DNA of 64,000 nucleotides, taken from NCBI GenBank assembly GCA_022601135.1, contig JAHZJB010000126.1, positions 62,001-126,000 of the forward strand, written 5' to 3'. The notes below the pieces were generated by a model. The model was not told where the DNA came from. It was given only the letters and a program-made list of their open reading frames with translations, and searched no databases. The position numbers were made by a program, and so were the translations under genes. This document shows positions 53,893 to 63,707 of this stretch, in pieces; positions within the stretch are counted from its first letter, which is position 1, and every line of letters starts with the position of its first letter. This DNA comes from Actinomycetes bacterium (lineage in GTDB: Bacteria; Actinomycetota; Actinomycetes; Mycobacteriales; Mycobacteriaceae).

Positions 53893-55161
53893 GTGGCACA
53901 CTCGCACTCTCACTCGCTCGGCGGCCCGTCGCCGATGGGGCCACTGGCGGCCAAGATCGTCGTCGGACTGCTGATCGCTGCCGGAGTGGCGACGCTGGTC
54001 GGCGCGGCGCTGCTCTGGCCCACCGGGCAGCGGGCCGACATCCCGCTGCCGTTCCAGAACGCCGCCGGCGGCGCGGTGACGACCGAGTCCGGTCACGTGC
54101 TTTCCAGCAGCACTGCGGTGTGTGGCAGCCCCTCTGCCGGGGCCGTGCTCACCGCCGATCCCCCGGTGTCCGAGGGCGAGGGCGCCACGTGTGTCCGGAC
54201 GATGGTGGCCATTGACTCCGGACCCAACCGTGGCGCCAAAACCATGCTGGAGTTCGGTGGCGGCCCAGGCCAACCCAACTTGGCTGTCGGTGATGACATC
54301 CGCATCAGCCGACAGGTGGACGACGCCGGCGCCACCACCTATGCGTTCTACGATTACGAGCGCACGTGGGCGCTGACCGCCCTGGCCGCGGTGTTCGCGG
54401 TGGTGATCGTCGCGGTAGCGCGCTGGCGTGGCCTGCGAGCCCTGGTCGGAATCGGCGTCGCGTTCGGGGTGCTCGTCGTATTCCTACTTCCCGCACTGCG
54501 GGACGGCGCGCCGGCTGTTCCGGTCGCGGTGGTGGCCTCGGCGGCCATCCTGTACGCGGTGATCTACCTCGCTCACGGTGTCAGCCTGCGGACCAGTGCG
54601 GCGCTGCTGGGAACCCTGGCCTCGTTGCTGCTGGCCGCAGCGTTGTCCTGGGGCGCAATCGAATTAGCCCATCTCACGGGGCTGTCCGAGGACCAGAACA
54701 ACGAGGTCGCCGCCTATCTGGGCAATGTGTCGATCACGGGACTGCTGCTGGCCGGTTTCATCATCGGCTCACTGGGTGTGCTCAACGACGTGACGGTCAC
54801 GCAGGCCTCGACGGCGTTCGAGCTGGCCGCCCTCGGCAACGGCGCCTCGCGACGCGAGGTGTTCGTCGGCGCGATGCGGGTGGGCCGCGACCATATCGCC
54901 AGCACCGTCTACACGCTGGTACTCGCCTACGCGGGTAGCGCGCTGCCGCTACTGCTGCTGTTCAGCGTCGCCAACCGCTCCCTGGGCGACGTGCTGACCA
55001 GCGAAAGCGTCGCCATTGAGATCGCCCGCTCCGCGGTCGGCGGGATCGCACTGGCCTTGTCCGTGCCACTGACGACCGGCATTGCCGCATTACTGGCGAC
55101 GGGTTCGGGACCGGCTAACGCTCCAACAACTCGAGCAGATACGCCCCATAACCGGACTTGA
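53893..55161 (+). CDS. YibE/F-like integral membrane protein
   Basis: Protein of 422 aa from GTG 53893. N-terminal His/Ser start ([11 protein letters not shown]), one membrane helix (about 20-42), an extracytoplasmic domain of about 110 residues, then seven or eight helices. The YibE/F region has [59 protein letters not shown] and [31 protein letters not shown]. Function is unknown for the family. The 3' end overlaps rmlA on the other strand by 47 bases, and the last codons ([15 protein letters not shown]) are antisense to the rmlA end. Confidence 0.86.
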   Translation: MAHSHSHSLGGPSPMGPLAAKIVVGLLIAAGVATLVGAALLWPTGQRADIPLPFQNAAGGAVTTESGHVLSSSTAVCGSPSAGAVLTADPPVSEGEGATCVRTMVAIDSGPNRGAKTMLEFGGGPGQPNLAVGDDIRISRQVDDAGATTYAFYDYERTWALTALAAVFAVVIVAVARWRGLRALVGIGVAFGVLVVFLLPALRDGAPAVPVAVVASAAILYAVIYLAHGVSLRTSAALLGTLASLLLAAALSWGAIELAHLTGLSEDQNNEVAAYLGNVSITGLLLAGFIIGSLGVLNDVTVTQASTAFELAALGNGASRREVFVGAMRVGRDHIASTVYTLVLAYAGSALPLLLLFSVANRSLGDVLTSESVAIEIARSAVGGIALALSVPLTTGIAALLATGSGPANAPTTRADTPHNRT

Positions 55162-55978
55162 GCAGCGTTTTCGCGCGCGCGGCAAGAGCGTCGTCATCGA
55201 TGAAGCCGACCCGCCAGGCGACCTCCTCGGGCACGCTGATCTTGAGCCCCTGCCTGCGTTCGATGGTCCTCACGTAGTCACTGGCATCCAGCAACGAGTC
55301 GAAGGTTCCGGTATCCAGCCATGCGGTGCCGCGCGCCAATACTTCGACGGACAGCCGGCCAAGGCTGAGGTAGGTCTGGTTGATCTCGGTGATCTCGTAC
55401 TCGCCACGTGCCGACTTGTCCAACGATCTTGCGATGTCCACCACATCGTTGTCGTAGAAGTACAGACCCGGCACCGCGTAGTGCGACTTCGGCGCCGACG
55501 GCTTTTCCTGCAGCGACAGCGCAGTGCCGTCGTCGGCGAACTCGACCACTCCGTACGCCGACGGGTTGGCCACCCGATAGGCGAAGATCGCTGCGCCACT
55601 GATGTTTTGAAAACGAGCCAGGCTGGTCCCCAGCCCGGGCCCGTAGAAGATGTTGTCGCCCAGCACCAAAGCCACCGAGCTGGACCCAATGTGGTCGGCT
55701 CCGATCACGAATGCCTGTGCAAGGCCGTTGGGCTGGTCCTGCACCGCGTAGGTCAGGTTGACGCCGAAATCCGACCCGTCGCCGAGTAACCGATGAAAAC
55801 CCGGGGCATCCTGCTCGGTCGTGATCATCAGGATCTCACGGATGCCCGCCATCATCAGGGTGGAAAGCGGATAGTAGATCAGCGGCTTGTCGTAGACAGG
55901 CACCAACTGCTTGCTGACACCCATCGTGATCGGGTACAGCCGGGTGCCTGAACCTCCGGCCAGAATGATCCCGCGCAT
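55115..55978 (-). CDS. rmlA: Glucose-1-phosphate thymidylyltransferase
   Basis: Protein of 287 aa from ATG 55978, whose A-T overlaps the preceding TGA by one base. Nucleotidyltransferase loop [58 protein letters not shown]-type [21 protein letters not shown] and [13 protein letters not shown]. Makes dTDP-glucose, the first step to dTDP-rhamnose, the linker sugar between peptidoglycan and arabinogalactan, so it is expected to be essential. Last gene of a minus-strand run from the CYP140 gene. Confidence 0.97.
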   Translation of the reverse strand: MRGIILAGGSGTRLYPITMGVSKQLVPVYDKPLIYYPLSTLMMAGIREILMITTEQDAPGFHRLLGDGSDFGVNLTYAVQDQPNGLAQAFVIGADHIGSSSVALVLGDNIFYGPGLGTSLARFQNISGAAIFAYRVANPSAYGVVEFADDGTALSLQEKPSAPKSHYAVPGLYFYDNDVVDIARSLDKSARGEYEITEINQTYLSLGRLSVEVLARGTAWLDTGTFDSLLDASDYVRTIERRQGLKISVPEEVAWRVGFIDDDALAARAKTLLKSGYGAYLLELLER

Positions 55979-56346
55979 CAGCCGGTCAGATCCGCTTCGG
56001 TCAGTTCGGTCGCGGCCAATGCGGAGGCCAGATCGTCGTGCCGGAACACCGCGGTGACGTGGTCGCGGACCACACGAAACGCCGAGGCTGCGGTTCCATC
56101 TTCACCGGTAACGGAGATGATGCGCTGCTCGACGACGACGACACCCTCGTGGACGTAGATGCGACCCGGCTCGACCTTGGCATCGAGTGCCTGCGCCCAG
56201 TCGCGTAGCGCGGCGTGCCCCTGACCGGCGCCGTGGGCGTCACCGATCTCGATGTCGTCGCTGGACAGCGAGAGCAGGGTGCCGAAGTTGCCGGCATTGA
56301 GCGCGTCGTGCCAGGCGAGAACGGTGGCCATCTCCGAAGTGGTCAT
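55978..56346 (-). CDS. SnoaL/NTF2-like protein, Rv0333-like
   Basis: Protein of 122 aa from ATG 56346; an in-frame start at 56391 would overlap the next gene's stop. One NTF2-fold domain: [43 protein letters not shown] is the usual cone-shaped pocket beginning. May be a small enzyme (limonene-epoxide-hydrolase or isomerase type) or ligand binder; nothing in the residues decides. Directly upstream of and coupled with rmlA, as Rv0333-Rv0334. Confidence 0.82.
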   Translation of the reverse strand: MTTSEMATVLAWHDALNAGNFGTLLSLSSDDIEIGDAHGAGQGHAALRDWAQALDAKVEPGRIYVHEGVVVVEQRIISVTGEDGTAASAFRVVRDHVTAVFRHDDLASALAATELTEADLTG

Positions 56347-56391
56347 GTTGGCGAAGCATAGGCCGTTTGGACTCCGCCGAAAATACGCCAC

Positions 56392-57138
56392 TCAATACGG
56401 AGTGCGTTCCAGCCACCCATCCCAGACTGTGGTGTCGCCGAAAACCTCGAGCCCGGCGTCGGTCGCCGTTCGGCGGCGCACGGTCGCCAACAGCAGGTCT
56501 TTGGCCGGGCCGCGCAATGCGACGCTGCCCTTATGGTGACCGCGCGACCAGCCCACACCGTATTCGTCATGAACGATGCTCCATTCGCCGGTCGGTCCCA
56601 ACCGCTCATCGGTCGCGTGCAGATGGATGGACCGACCGCGCTCCAGCGCGGCAGGCTGCCGGGTTTCCAGGCAGGCGCGATCGATCCACTCGGTGAGCGC
56701 GTCGGCGGCCAACTCCGGTGACAGGTCGAACTCCACGCCCAGGGCCAGGGCGGCATCCGCACGGTGGACGGTCGCCTCGTGCAGCCGTCGGCGAATCCAC
56801 CATCCCGCGGGACGGGCACCGAGAAACGTCCACACCCGAGCGTCGGAACCCACTCGGTCCACCGCGTCGATGACCGCTTGCGCACCGTCGTTGAGCCATT
56901 GGATCGCGGCATCGCGGTCTTCCGGCGGCCTACCGCCACGCACGTCTTTGGGGTGCAGCGGCTGACTGCGATGCTCGCTGACGATCTGTGCGGCCCAGAG
57001 GTTTCCCCGTCCCACATGGCGGAACAAGTGCCGCAACGTCCAGTCCCCGCAGGTCGGTACCGGAGTCGCCGGGTCTGCTGGTCCGATCAAGTCGCCGAAG
57101 GCTCGAGTCTGCTCGAGCAGGGCTACTCGGAAATCCAC
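56392..57138 (-). CDS. Mycothiol-dependent maleylpyruvate isomerase family protein, Rv0332-like
   Basis: Protein of 248 aa from GTG 57138, one base after the CYP140 stop. Starts with VALLEQTRAFGDLI and TCGDWTLRHLFRHVGRGNLW, the metal/mycothiol-binding DinB-type helix bundle (Trp...His), then HEATVHRADAALALG with another metal His pair, and a sterol-carrier-like C-terminal domain ending VWDGWLERTPY. Family members use mycothiol as cofactor for isomerisation or bacillithiol-like transfer. Substrate unknown. Confidence 0.85.
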   Translation of the reverse strand: MDFRVALLEQTRAFGDLIGPADPATPVPTCGDWTLRHLFRHVGRGNLWAAQIVSEHRSQPLHPKDVRGGRPPEDRDAAIQWLNDGAQAVIDAVDRVGSDARVWTFLGARPAGWWIRRRLHEATVHRADAALALGVEFDLSPELAADALTEWIDRACLETRQPAALERGRSIHLHATDERLGPTGEWSIVHDEYGVGWSRGHHKGSVALRGPAKDLLLATVRRRTATDAGLEVFGDTTVWDGWLERTPY

Positions 57139-57139
57139 G

Positions 57140-58471
57140 TCACGAACCTAACGCCGCAGGCGTCTTCCCAAGCGTGATCGGCAAGGTTGACCACCCCCGC
57201 AGCACCCTGGTGTCGCGGCGCCGCCCGGCTCCGGTCAGCCGGGCGCCCGGGTAGCGATCGAAGAACGTGCGCAACCCCACCTCGCCTTCGGCGCGGGCCA
57301 GCGCGGCACCCAGGCAGAAATGCCGGCCAGCGGAAAACGACAGGTGCTTGCCGGCGTTTGCCCGCTCGATGTCGAAGCGGTGAGGATCTTCGAACACCTT
57401 GGGGTCCCGGTTGACGCCGGCCAGGTGGATCAACACGAGCTCGCCGCGGTTGATCGGCGTTCCCGCGATCTCGACGTCTTTGGCGGCAAAGCGGGCGCTC
57501 ATCTGAACCGGCGAGTCGAGCCGAAGGATCTCCTCCACGGCGTTGGGCCACAGCTCCGGGCGGGCCGCCAGCGTCTGCAGGTGTTCGGGGCTGTCGAGCA
57601 ACATCCGGATGCCATTGCCCAGCAGGTTCACCGTGGTCTCGAAGCCGGCGGCCAGCACCAGGCCGGCGGTGGCCTGCAGCTCGCGCTGCGAGAGCCGAGC
57701 ACCTTCGGCCGCATCCTGACTTGCCCTGATCAGCTGACTTAACAGGTCATCACCCGGGTCGCGGCGCAGTTGCTCAAGATGGCCGCTCAACCAGGTATTG
57801 AAGCCGACGATGCCGTGGTGCACCTGCATGTACTGCTGCCAGGAGAGCCCGATATCGAGGCTGGGCGCGCCGAGCTCACCGAAATTCAGAATGTTCTGAC
57901 GGTCGCACTCCGGCACGCCCAGGATGTCGCTGATCACCGCAATCGGTAGTTGCGAGCAGTATCGCGCGACGGCGTCCACCTCGCCGGCTTCCCCGTCGAG
58001 TTCGTCAAGTAGCTGGTCGGCGGTTTGCTGGACGCCGTCGCGCAGCCCCGCGACCGCCCTGGAGGTGAACACCGAGGACACCAGCTTGCGCAAGCGGGTG
58101 TGGTCGGGGGGCTCGATTGACAACAGTGACGGCGGCTCGATGGGGTGCAGCAGCCCGGGGTGGGTTTTACGGTTGATCCAGCGCAGCGGTGCGGGCAGGC
58201 CAGCACCGAGGGACGAGACCCGGAAGTCTTCGGAGCGCAAGATCTCATGGGCCACCTGATGGTCGACGGTCATCAGGACAGCGCGGCACCGAATCACCGG
58301 GCCCCGGTCGCGGATTTCGTCGGCGAAGGCCGCCGGGTCGGCGCGTACGGCAGGGTCGGACATCAACCTGGCCTGCGGGTCGCCGTTCCGGCGGGCGCCG
58401 ACTCTCGACATCGCGCGGATTACGCCGTGCAGCGCCATCCAACGGATTCGGTGCTGCAGATCGACTGCCAT
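57140..58471 (-). CDS. Cytochrome P450, CYP140 family
   Basis: Protein of 443 aa from ATG 58471. I-helix AAGFETT, ExxR in EEILRLDSPVQ, heme signature FSAGRHFCLGAALA with Cys386. The stretches GVIRAMSRVG, SPVQMSARFAAKDVE and RRDTRVLRGWSTLPITLG match Rv1880c (CYP140A1) as I remember it, so CYP140 is proposed. Substrate unknown; needs external ferredoxin and reductase. First gene of a likely four-gene operon with the isomerase-like, SnoaL-like and rmlA genes. Confidence 0.92.
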   Translation of the reverse strand: MAVDLQHRIRWMALHGVIRAMSRVGARRNGDPQARLMSDPAVRADPAAFADEIRDRGPVIRCRAVLMTVDHQVAHEILRSEDFRVSSLGAGLPAPLRWINRKTHPGLLHPIEPPSLLSIEPPDHTRLRKLVSSVFTSRAVAGLRDGVQQTADQLLDELDGEAGEVDAVARYCSQLPIAVISDILGVPECDRQNILNFGELGAPSLDIGLSWQQYMQVHHGIVGFNTWLSGHLEQLRRDPGDDLLSQLIRASQDAAEGARLSQRELQATAGLVLAAGFETTVNLLGNGIRMLLDSPEHLQTLAARPELWPNAVEEILRLDSPVQMSARFAAKDVEIAGTPINRGELVLIHLAGVNRDPKVFEDPHRFDIERANAGKHLSFSAGRHFCLGAALARAEGEVGLRTFFDRYPGARLTGAGRRRDTRVLRGWSTLPITLGKTPAALGS

Positions 58472-58623
58472 GCCACAAGGGTAGTTGACGGCGTCGCACC
58501 CTTGCGGCCTCGGTGATGAACCCCAACGGTCACCCAGGATGCGTCAGCTGTGGCAACCGAATGGGGAATCGGTCACCCGCTGAGTTCCGGGAAGGTAGCG
58601 GTTCAGCCGTGGTGGTGAATCGC

Positions 58624-59175
58624 TCAGGCGGGGCCTCCGGCGCCACCCGCGCCGCCAGTGCCGCCAATAGCGCCGCTCGCGGCCATGCCTTGCTCACCGG
58701 CACCTCCACTGCCGCCGGCTCCATCGCCGCCGTTGCCGCCGGGGCCACCTTGGGTGCCAAGACTGCTTCCACCGGGATTCTGGCCGCCGTTGCCGCCGTC
58801 ACCGCCGGACCCGCCGTTGCCGCCAGCACCGTCCACGCTGCTGCCGCCATTGCCGCCGGTGCCGCCATCGCCGCCGACACTGTCGCCACCAGCGTTATCA
58901 CCACCGTCACCGCCGGCGCCACCGGCACCACCGTCACCGCCGGACCCGCCGGTCGCGCTGCCGCCCACGCCACCGTCACCGCCCGAGGCGCCAGTGCTCT
59001 CGCCGGGGGCATCGTCAGCAGCGTCGGCGCCGGCGCCACCGGCACCACCGTCGCCACCATCGCCGATCAAGCCGCCGTCACCGCCGTCACCACCGGCACC
59101 GCCATCGCCCCCACCCACAACGATGTCGGACCAACCCGCCCCACCAGAACCGCCGTTACCGGCCGGGCCGATCAC
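58624..59175 (-). CDS. PGRS-like Gly-rich ORF overlapping the end of the larger PGRS gene
   Basis: Protein of 183 aa from GTG 59175, whose codon forms GTGA with the stop of the upstream PGRS gene. Made of GGx/GGDGG/GGAGG repeats, without signal peptide or folded domain. Either an independent coupled ORF or the continuation of the upstream protein after a frameshift. The end [11 protein letters not shown] looks like a natural PGRS stop. Confidence 0.55.
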   Translation of the reverse strand: MIGPAGNGGSGGAGWSDIVVGGGDGGAGGDGGDGGLIGDGGDGGAGGAGADAADDAPGESTGASGGDGGVGGSATGGSGGDGGAGGAGGDGGDNAGGDSVGGDGGTGGNGGSSVDGAGGNGGSGGDGGNGGQNPGGSSLGTQGGPGGNGGDGAGGSGGAGEQGMAASGAIGGTGGAGGAGGPA

Positions 59176-61451
59176 GATGGGCCATTCTTGCCGGGCGCCC
59201 CGTTGACGCCGCCGGTGCCGCCGGTACCGGGGTCACCACCGACTCGGCCGTTGCCGATCATGCCGGGATTGCCCCCCATACCGCCGCTGCCACCATCGGG
59301 AGTACCCGCGTTGCCGTCGGCGCCGTCCCCGCCATCGCCGGGGGTGCCGGCGTCACCGCCGTCACCGCCATCGCCGCCGTCGCCGTTGGCGCCGCTGGCG
59401 TCGATCAGGAACAGGAACCGGCCCGTACCGGCATCACCGCCGTTGCCGCCGTTAGCTGCCACACCGCCGTTGCCACCGTGGCCGCCATCGCCACCCGACG
59501 CGCCCGCCACCGCGGCGTTCAGACCTGTCTGTCCGGCGCCGCCGCGGCCACCGGAACCAGCGGCGCCACCGGCACCGCCGCTTCCCCCGGTCCCCCACAC
59601 ATCGCTGCCGTTACCCCCGGCACCGCCGTTGCCGCCGACACCACCGGCACCGCCATCGGCACCATCAGCACCCGCGGTAGCACCGTCATCACCAGCGCCA
59701 CCGTCAGCGCCGGCGCCACCGTTGCCGCCGGCACCACCATCCCCGAACAACGACAACCAACCCGTGCTGCCACCAGCACCGCCATGGCCGCCAGCACCAC
59801 CGTTGTCGCCGCCAGAGGCCACCCCGGCCGACCCACCGTCACCGCCGGCGCCGCCGCTACCGAGGAACCAGGCGCCCGCCCCGCCCTTGCCGCCGGCCCC
59901 GCCGGACTGACCGTCACCGCCGGCGCCACCGGCACCGCCCACACTGCTAAACGCCAACAATCCCGCGCTGCCACCCTCGCCGCCGGCACCGCCCGTGGTG
60001 ACCCCGGCACCCCCGACACCGCCCGCACCGCCACGGCCGGACAGTGACCAGAAACCGGTGTCGCCGCCAGCACCGCCAGCACCCCCGGCACCGATGATCG
60101 CCACCCCGCCAGCGCCACCGTTGCCGCCGTTGCCCTCGAACAACCCGCCCCGGCCACCGTTGCCGCCAGCCCCGCCGGCGACCCCGTCACCACCATCTCC
60201 GCCGTCACCGAACCAGCCCGCCGACCCGCCGTTGCCGCCGTTGAAACCATCCCCACCGCTACCGAAAATGCCGCCATTACCGCCATGACAGGCGGTGACG
60301 CCCGTGCACGTCTCAGCAGTCCAGCTATAGCCGTTACCGATCAAGATCCCGCCATCAGGATGCTCAGCAGTGCCATTGCCGAACAACCACACCGACTGAC
60401 CCACCCCGGCCGAGGTGGCCGTGGCAGCTTCAGCACCGGCCGCCGGTGCGTCCGCGCCGAGTTCGCGGCGCGCCACCGCCGCAGTGGCCCACATGAACGG
60501 TGCTGCCGCCGGATCTGCTGGAGTCTTGTCCGACGCCCCGCTATCGCCCCCGCCGAACCACGCGGTCAGCAACGAGTTCAACCAACTCGAGGACGTCGAC
60601 GGCTGCACAGCCCCAGCAGCAACATCCGGGGCGGGCACCGTCACCGACACGACGTCATCAACCGGCCCGGTGGACACACCACCCTCAGCGCCCTCCGACC
60701 CCGCCGACGACACACCCGCACCGGCGACTGGTCCCTCCACCACCGACTCGGACACCTCAACAACACCTGGCTCGGACGCCTCGGACACAACCCCGGAACC
60801 CGACGGCTCGGACATATCCGCACCCGAACCTGAACCCGAACCCCCGCCGTCGGCGGCGTAGTCAGAGCTCGAACCCCCACCGGCGGCGCCATCATCGACG
60901 CCCGCGTCAGCAGCTGAACCCGAATCGGCATCGGTATCGGTATCCACAGCCCCGCTGGCAGCCGAACCCGACCCAGCGTCGGCATCCTCATCAGCACCGG
61001 AACCAGCCCCGGCAACGGCATCTGCCTCCGCCTCGACCTCGGATTCCGTCTCGGTCTCGGCCTCTGTCTCCGCGGGTGCCTCCGCCACGGAGTCGGCGCC
61101 CGCGTCAGAATCCGACGTCGCCGCATCCGCGCCCGCAGCGCCGTCTGACTCTGAGGAGTCAGCCGCTGCATCTGCAGAAACCGCGCTCGACGAGGAACCC
61201 GAACCAGTCGAACCACCCGAACCGGTGGCATCGGCGAAAGCCACGCCTGGCACGGACGACACCGCCGCCCCCACGCCGAGCATGACCGCCAACGCGCCCA
61301 CTCGCCCGACGTAACTGGCAACTCGCCATCCGGGCGCTTCGGAAAGGTACATGCCGCGACCCACAGAGCCAGGAGAGGTCCGGCGCAAGCCAGCCGGGCG
61401 ATGAGAACGCCGATCTACCGGACCCGTCTCCGTAGCACGTAGTGAGGTCAT
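59172..61451 (-). CDS. Secreted PGRS-type glycine-rich protein with Ser/Glu/Val-rich N-terminal region
   Basis: Protein of 759 aa from ATG 61451, with AAAGGG at a good distance; an internal ATG 61352 has none. After a basic leader comes a signal peptide ([20 protein letters not shown] ... AFADA, about residues 45-75), an acidic Ser/Ala/Glu region (80-240), a short globular part with [19 protein letters not shown], the motif [22 protein letters not shown] that starts PGRS domains, then about 400 residues of GGAGG/GGNGG repeats, ending [10 protein letters not shown]. No PE or PPE domain. Probably surface exposed and calcium-binding-like. Its stop overlaps the next PGRS ORF. Confidence 0.85.
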   Translation of the reverse strand: MTSLRATETGPVDRRSHRPAGLRRTSPGSVGRGMYLSEAPGWRVASYVGRVGALAVMLGVGAAVSSVPGVAFADATGSGGSTGSGSSSSAVSADAAADSSESDGAAGADAATSDSDAGADSVAEAPAETEAETETESEVEAEADAVAGAGSGADEDADAGSGSAASGAVDTDTDADSGSAADAGVDDGAAGGGSSSDYAADGGGSGSGSGADMSEPSGSGVVSEASEPGVVEVSESVVEGPVAGAGVSSAGSEGAEGGVSTGPVDDVVSVTVPAPDVAAGAVQPSTSSSWLNSLLTAWFGGGDSGASDKTPADPAAAPFMWATAAVARRELGADAPAAGAEAATATSAGVGQSVWLFGNGTAEHPDGGILIGNGYSWTAETCTGVTACHGGNGGIFGSGGDGFNGGNGGSAGWFGDGGDGGDGVAGGAGGNGGRGGLFEGNGGNGGAGGVAIIGAGGAGGAGGDTGFWSLSGRGGAGGVGGAGVTTGGAGGEGGSAGLLAFSSVGGAGGAGGDGQSGGAGGKGGAGAWFLGSGGAGGDGGSAGVASGGDNGGAGGHGGAGGSTGWLSLFGDGGAGGNGGAGADGGAGDDGATAGADGADGGAGGVGGNGGAGGNGSDVWGTGGSGGAGGAAGSGGRGGAGQTGLNAAVAGASGGDGGHGGNGGVAANGGNGGDAGTGRFLFLIDASGANGDGGDGGDGGDAGTPGDGGDGADGNAGTPDGGSGGMGGNPGMIGNGRVGGDPGTGGTGGVNGAPGKNGPS

Positions 61452-61553
61452 GTCGCCCTTTCGCTGCCAGGAATTGTGAGCACGCCCGGGCTATTATCCA
61501 GACTGCGCTGCCCCGGATGGCGACTTTGCGCGAAGTTCGCTCCAGCAACATCG

Positions 61554-61579
61554 GAGATTCCATCCCCGAAAGTAATCTC
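61554..61579. other. Short inverted repeat in the PGRS/DUF7159 intergenic region
   Basis: GAGATT (61554-61559) and AATCTC (61574-61579) flank 14 bases, about 100 bases upstream of the PGRS gene and 120 bases past the DUF7159 stop. Too short to assign a role. The rest of the 246-base region shows no gene. Confidence 0.35.
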
Positions 61580-61697
61580 GTTATGCGACAACGACTGTCA
61601 AGCCAGATTTACGCTCGGTTGAAGGACCCCTGGGCCCTCATCTCTCCATGATGCCGCTCGGGACGCTGAGCGCCCCGCCAACGGCACGGGAGGAGCG

Positions 61698-63539
61698 TTA
61701 TTCCGCAGAACAGATGACCGGCGGACAGCCGCCGCCGGAATCTGCGCTTCCCGTGCTACCGCCACTGGAGGAGCTCCCGCCGGACCCGCTTTCAGGGCTC
61801 GGCCCGCTGGAACTCGGTGCACCGCCGGAACTGGAGCTGGAACCCGAACCGGCGCCGGAACCACCGGAATCACTCGACAACCCCGGCGTCCCAGTGCTCC
61901 CAGAAACACTCCCAGAACCTTCAGTCCCGGTCGCACTGCTGCCGGTGGAACCCGTGGGGTATTCGGGACCGGGGCTCGATCCGCTGGAACTCGACGCGCC
62001 AGAGCCACCCGGGCCGGAGCCAGATCCACCCGAACCGCTGGAGCTCGAACCGCCAGAGCCCGAATCCCCAGAACCCGAGCCGTCAGAGCTCGAACCCGAG
62101 CTGCCTGCGCTGGAACCCGAACCGGCGGACTCGGAGGAATCCCCCGAGCCGGCACCGGAATCACTACCAGTTTCCTGGGGTTGTTGCGGCTCCTGTGGGA
62201 GCTGAGGCGTCTGCGGGAACTGCTCGTTTTGCGACTGGTTCGAAGGAAATAGCCAGCTGTCGTTCGGTGGCGTCCATTGCGTCCAGTCGGGCCACTGCCA
62301 CTGCGGTTGCGGCGGCACGATCACCGGTGGCGGCACCACCGCCGGAGGGGCGACCACCGGAGGGGCGACTGCCGGAGGTGGCGCCGCAGGCGCAGGAGGC
62401 GGTGCGGCCGGCGCGGGAGCCTCGACGAAAACCGTCCGCGGCGTCTGCACCGGAGCCTGCCGAACAACAGGTATCGGCGGTTCGATGATTTCGGGAGGCA
62501 GGGGGGCGGTCGGCTGCCGAGCCTCCCGGACCGGCGTCGGAACCTGCTTGCTGGGAACGATGACTCCCTCGGCCGGGCTGGGCCGTTGATCGACGGTCGG
62601 CCTGATGTTTACTGCCAACGAGATCGCAAGCGTCACAACGCCAACGACGAAGACAGCGGTGAGTGCGCTACCGACCAGAAGGAACGGTTTGCGCTCCTCC
62701 TCGACCGTCCGGGCCTGGGTCTGGGCGTACTCGTCGACGGCATCGTCCGCGGTCTCGACGGTCGCCGGAGCCATTTGGGTATCGGCACGGGCCAGACCGG
62801 CACACTCGGGCCCGACGTTGCTGCGGTCGGGGTCCTTGGAATAGGCCAGACCGACGGTGGACGCCTCGAAAACAGGCACCGTCGCCGATGCCAGGGCCGC
62901 TCCCCGGGCCAAGGCCAACTCGCCGTCCTCGGGAGCATTAACCGGGAACGGCACGAGCTGCTCGAGGCGTGCCTTCACTGGGCCGACCTCGACGCCGGCG
63001 CCGACGACGAACAAGCCTTGCGGTGGCGGATGCTGAGCGGCGGCGGCATCGGTCACCTCGGTCAGCACGGCTACCGCGTCGGCACTGTGCAGCGTCCGAC
63101 TGAGCACGTGGGCCACTGAGCCGCTGTCGGTCTGCACGACTGACAACGTCGCGGTGTCACGATCGAGGAACAGCAGCGCAGTGGTGTCGTAGCCGACAGC
63201 TCGACCGACAGCCTGCGCGAGCGCGGCGGCAGCGCGCCCCTCCGATACGAGCATGACGTCGTCGATGCCATCGGCGGCCAACGCATCGCGCAGCGCCGAC
63301 GCTTCGGTGTGGTTGCTCCAGCTCACACCGATCGACGTAAGGCGATGGCCTCCCGCCTTGGCGCTTTCCCGGGTACCCAGTATCGCCGAGACGACCTGGT
63401 CGGCAACATTTGCTGATCCCTCCACCGAGGGGACCTCGAACACATCGTGATCGACGGTTACACCATCCGCATTTTCGCCTTCGACCAGCACCATGCGGAC
63501 GGTCACGGGCGCCATAGACACGCCTAGTGCGATGTCCAC
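61698..63539 (-). CDS. DUF7159-type protein: degenerate ATPase-like domain, one membrane helix, long low-complexity exterior
   Basis: Protein of 613 aa from GTG 63539, with GGAGGG four bases before it; an in-frame GTG at 63551 is inside that site. Residues 1-330 are a mycobacterial DUF7159-like domain (VDIALGVSMAPVTVRMVLVEGE; ALLFLDRDTATLSVVQTDSGS; GLFVVGAGVEVGPVKARLEQL), distantly actin/Hsp70-like in layout. A membrane helix lies at about 310-333 (VGSALTAVFVVGVVTLAISLAV). The exterior of about 280 residues is Pro-rich, then Ser/Gly-rich (SSGSGGSGSGPG). Parallels the Hsp70-like gene at 44840 in length and layout. No function known. Confidence 0.75.
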   Translation of the reverse strand: MDIALGVSMAPVTVRMVLVEGENADGVTVDHDVFEVPSVEGSANVADQVVSAILGTRESAKAGGHRLTSIGVSWSNHTEASALRDALAADGIDDVMLVSEGRAAAALAQAVGRAVGYDTTALLFLDRDTATLSVVQTDSGSVAHVLSRTLHSADAVAVLTEVTDAAAAQHPPPQGLFVVGAGVEVGPVKARLEQLVPFPVNAPEDGELALARGAALASATVPVFEASTVGLAYSKDPDRSNVGPECAGLARADTQMAPATVETADDAVDEYAQTQARTVEEERKPFLLVGSALTAVFVVGVVTLAISLAVNIRPTVDQRPSPAEGVIVPSKQVPTPVREARQPTAPLPPEIIEPPIPVVRQAPVQTPRTVFVEAPAPAAPPPAPAAPPPAVAPPVVAPPAVVPPPVIVPPQPQWQWPDWTQWTPPNDSWLFPSNQSQNEQFPQTPQLPQEPQQPQETGSDSGAGSGDSSESAGSGSSAGSSGSSSDGSGSGDSGSGGSSSSGSGGSGSGPGGSGASSSSGSSPGPEYPTGSTGSSATGTEGSGSVSGSTGTPGLSSDSGGSGAGSGSSSSSGGAPSSSGPSPESGSGGSSSSGGSTGSADSGGGCPPVICSAE

Positions 63540-63707
63540 AAGTCCCTCCACACTTGTTTGCTGTAGCCTCTCGGCGCACCTACTCGTTCAGTCACGACAA
63601 GCCGCCGACTAGATGTTTCATCGCACCCAGACGGCGCGCCGTTACACCGGCCGGCATTAGCTGGGCGGCCTTGCGATGCGCCGCTCGGGCGGCGGCCGCA
63701 CCCCGGC

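Noticed and set aside
58513..59910. Plus-strand Ala/Pro/Thr-rich frame of 465 codons
   Set aside because: Complement of GGN repeats in the PGRS genes; the minus strand carries the signal peptide and PGRS start motif.
58624..60290. Short repeated units that could suggest a CRISPR array
   Set aside because: Units are in-frame Gly-codon repeats of variable length with no constant repeat/unique spacer pattern, and no cas genes are near.
63540..63707. Possible tRNA upstream of the DUF7159 gene
   Set aside because: No GGTTCGAATCC-like arm or cloverleaf pairing could be found on either strand.
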